A stretch of DNA of 64,000 bases, taken from positions 3,408-67,407 of the forward strand of contig DAIPBO010000020.1 of assembly GCA_036774405.1 (NCBI GenBank), written 5' to 3'. The notes under the pieces were generated by a model. It was given only the letters and a program-made list of their open reading frames with translations, was not told the origin of the DNA and searched no databases. Position numbers and translations under genes: made by a program. This document shows positions 62,471 through 64,000 of this stretch, one piece after another. Position 1 is the stretch's first letter. Every line of letters starts with the position of its first letter. The DNA is from JAAYDS01 sp012729155. Its GTDB lineage: Bacteria > Chloroflexota > Anaerolineae > UBA1429.

Positions 62471-63364
62471 CTATGAGCCACCGTAATAGACCCACCGCTC
62501 AGAGGAGCGGAAGGTGACCACGGTGAACAGCATGATGATCAGGAACAGCACCCATGAGAGTGCCGAGGCGTAGCCCATCTTAAAGTACTCAAAGGCGTTA
62601 CGGTAGAGATAAATGCTAAAGAACTCGGTAGAAAAGTTGGGCCCGCCCGATGTCAGTAGCCAGCCCATGGTAAAGTACTGAAACATGCCGATGAGGTGGG
62701 TGATGACCAGAAAGAGCATCGCTGGCGTTGTCATCGGCACTGTCACATACCAGAACCGCTGCAGCCTGTTGGCGCCGTCCACCTCGGCAGCGTCATACAA
62801 TGAGCGAGGCACATCTTGCAGCGAAGCCAGAAAGACCATCATAGCCTGGCCCTGCGCCCAGCAATGAATGAGAATCAACGTGTTCTTGGCCCACCCCTCA
62901 GATGACAAAAAGGGAATCACTGGCCATCCGCGGGCCTTTACCCAGGCGTTGATCAGGCCCCACTGCGCATTCAGCACCCAGCGCCAAACCTCGGCGGCCG
63001 CTACGGCAGGCACCAAGGCCGGCAAGAAAAAGATGGTGCGGAACATGGGGCGCAGCTTCATCTCGTTATTGAGCAACAGCGCCAACAGGTAGGCAACGAC
63101 GATGCCTGCAGGCACCCCCACCGCCACCAGATAGATGGTGTTGCCCATGACGCGGCGAAAGATCAGGTCTTGGGTAGCCAGCGTGACATAGTTCTCGAGG
63201 CCGATCCAACGTGGCTCGCGCACGATATCATAACGTGTGAAGCTATAGTACAATGAGGCGATGATCGGATAGATCGTGAACAAGGCCAGCCCAACGAGCC
63301 ACGGCGAGATGAACGCATACCCATTGATGGCGCTGCGGGTCGTCTGACGCGACCAGCGTTTCAT
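62471..63364 (-). CDS. Carbohydrate ABC transporter permease (MalF type)
   Basis: A 297-residue permease with six helices and the EAA loop SLYDAAEVDGANRLQRFW. The N-terminal AFISPWLVGLALFTIYPI is typical of UgpA/MalF-type proteins without the large MalF periplasmic loop. It pairs with the following MalG-type permease. Confidence 0.93.
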   Translation of the reverse strand: MKRWSRQTTRSAINGYAFISPWLVGLALFTIYPIIASLYYSFTRYDIVREPRWIGLENYVTLATQDLIFRRVMGNTIYLVAVGVPAGIVVAYLLALLLNNEMKLRPMFRTIFFLPALVPAVAAAEVWRWVLNAQWGLINAWVKARGWPVIPFLSSEGWAKNTLILIHCWAQGQAMMVFLASLQDVPRSLYDAAEVDGANRLQRFWYVTVPMTTPAMLFLVITHLIGMFQYFTMGWLLTSGGPNFSTEFFSIYLYRNAFEYFKMGYASALSWVLFLIIMLFTVVTFRSSERWVYYGGS

Positions 63365-63406
63365 CGCCAGATCCCCCTTCCTTTATGCAGTACGGTCACA
63401 GCAGCT

Positions 63407-63445
63407 GTCCAATCGGGGCTGACACAGAGCCCGCCCCGATTGGAC
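63407..63445 (-). other. Hairpin between binding-protein and permease genes
   Basis: Perfect 13-bp stem GTCCAATCGGGGC/GCCCCGATTGGAC (63407-63419 and 63433-63445) with a 13-nt loop, 19 nt after the binding-protein stop. No U-tract follows. Hairpins at this position commonly protect the binding-protein mRNA and lower permease expression, which is the likely role here. Confidence 0.6.
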
Positions 63446-63464
63446 GATCGCCAGGGCTCCGCGC

Positions 63465-64000
63465 CTACTCGACCAGCAGCTCGGGGAACTCTTTGGCCAA
63501 GTCCTCGGTCACCTCTTTCTGCAGATCCACAGCCGCCTGCTCGGGCGTCTTTTCGCCATACTGCAGTGCAGAAACAGCCCGCTGGTATTGCGTCGTAGCA
63601 AAGGCCTGGTTGGGAATGACGGGCCCAGCGACGAGCTCATCGGCGGTATTGGCCGACTCGAGATACCACTTGAGTGACGGCAGATGGCTGATGTCGGGAC
63701 GATTAGCGTCGTAGCCTGCCTTGCGCCCGCCCAACCAGGCCGTCGCCTTGAAGATGATATCGATGGCCTCTTCGCTGGTGACGTATTCGATGAACTCGAA
63801 CGCCTGATCGCGCACCTTGGAAGCCAACGGAATGTAGATGGGGTGCCCACCCACGTTCTGATAACGGACATTTCGACGCGATTCGGGCCTTGGGCACCAG
63901 CCCGCCACCCAACGTGTGTCGGGTGCGCTGACATGCAGCTCGCCTGGCGCATAGTAGCCCACAAACTCGGCTGTCCTCAGGCCGGCTGGCATAGCACCTG
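63465..64000 (-). CDS. Extracellular sugar-binding protein of ABC transporter (partial)
   Basis: The C-terminal part (at least 177 residues) of a family 1 solute-binding protein; the frame stays open through the right edge, so the signal peptide and first domain are outside. Recognisable features are GGHPIYIPLASKVRDQAFEFIEYVTSEEA, the usual closing segment of the ligand-binding lobe, and a final helix with LQKEVTEDLAKEF. It is the first visible gene of the transport operon running left to the isomerase. Confidence 0.85.
   Translation of the reverse strand, partial: GAMPAGLRTAEFVGYYAPGELHVSAPDTRWVAGWCPRPESRRNVRYQNVGGHPIYIPLASKVRDQAFEFIEYVTSEEAIDIIFKATAWLGGRKAGYDANRPDISHLPSLKWYLESANTADELVAGPVIPNQAFATTQYQRAVSALQYGEKTPEQAAVDLQKEVTEDLAKEFPELLVE

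Overview
The window is a G+C-rich bacterial chromosome segment packed with housekeeping genes. Gene content and order suggest a Chloroflexota (Anaerolineae-like) bacterium: a dcw cluster with FtsA and FtsZ, a SpoVS-family protein next to RNase Y, a GH57 glucan-branching enzyme, SEC-C-tailed radical SAM proteins and a MalFG-type sugar ABC system. This is inferred from gene content only; no 16S rRNA gene is present. Promoters resemble sigma-A (TTGACA-like, 16-18 bp, TATAAT-like). Several hairpin terminators lack a U-tract. No CRISPR array, insertion sequence, prophage or rRNA gene is visible, and no gap between genes exceeds 300 bases.

Layout. 1-4304: rpoB (minus strand) with a structured leader and its own promoter. 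4305-22480: one long minus-strand division and cell-wall cluster, mraZ-rsmH-ftsL-ftsI-murF-mraY-murD-ftsW-murG-(two CvpA-like genes)-murC-murB-ddl-ftsQ-ftsA-ftsZ-nrdR, mostly joined by 1-8 nt overlaps. murE is missing. 22510-27818: minus-strand genes for an anSME-type radical SAM protein, a [4Fe-4S] aldo/keto reductase, a GntR/LacI-type regulator and a GH57 enzyme. 27978-34803: plus-strand 2-hydroxyacid dehydrogenase, recD2, a plsY-like gene and ppdK. 34924-37423: a compact peptide-modification (RiPP-like) operon with a QhpD/ranthipeptide-type radical SAM/SPASM enzyme and two paralogous 105-residue substrates, each carrying two CGLDC motifs. 37468-45011: dnaG-sigA, tRNA-Asn, then a deaminase-methyltransferase fusion, GNAT, yraN, miaA and a LysM protein. 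45008-50969: endonuclease V, site-2 protease, HD protein, TyrA-like protein, two glycosyltransferases and a PLP-dependent desulfhydrase/deaminase. 51084-57165: recA-recX-rny-spoVS converging on holB-ricT. 57246-60610: a hybrid histidine kinase overlapping tail-to-tail with a response-regulator protein. 60710-64000: a sugar ABC transporter operon with a sugar isomerase, cut off at the right edge inside the binding protein.

The most interesting system is at 34924-37423. The maturase, the two same-length precursors and an intervening hairpin after each gene form a self-contained unit between ppdK and dnaG. The motif [FI]CGLDC[PH] occurs twice per precursor with an exact 12-residue period and is invariant between the copies. 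The maturase class is known for Cys-to-Asp/Glu thioether chemistry, so Cys-Asp (CX2D) or Cys-Cys-based crosslinks are plausible. The product and its role are unknown.
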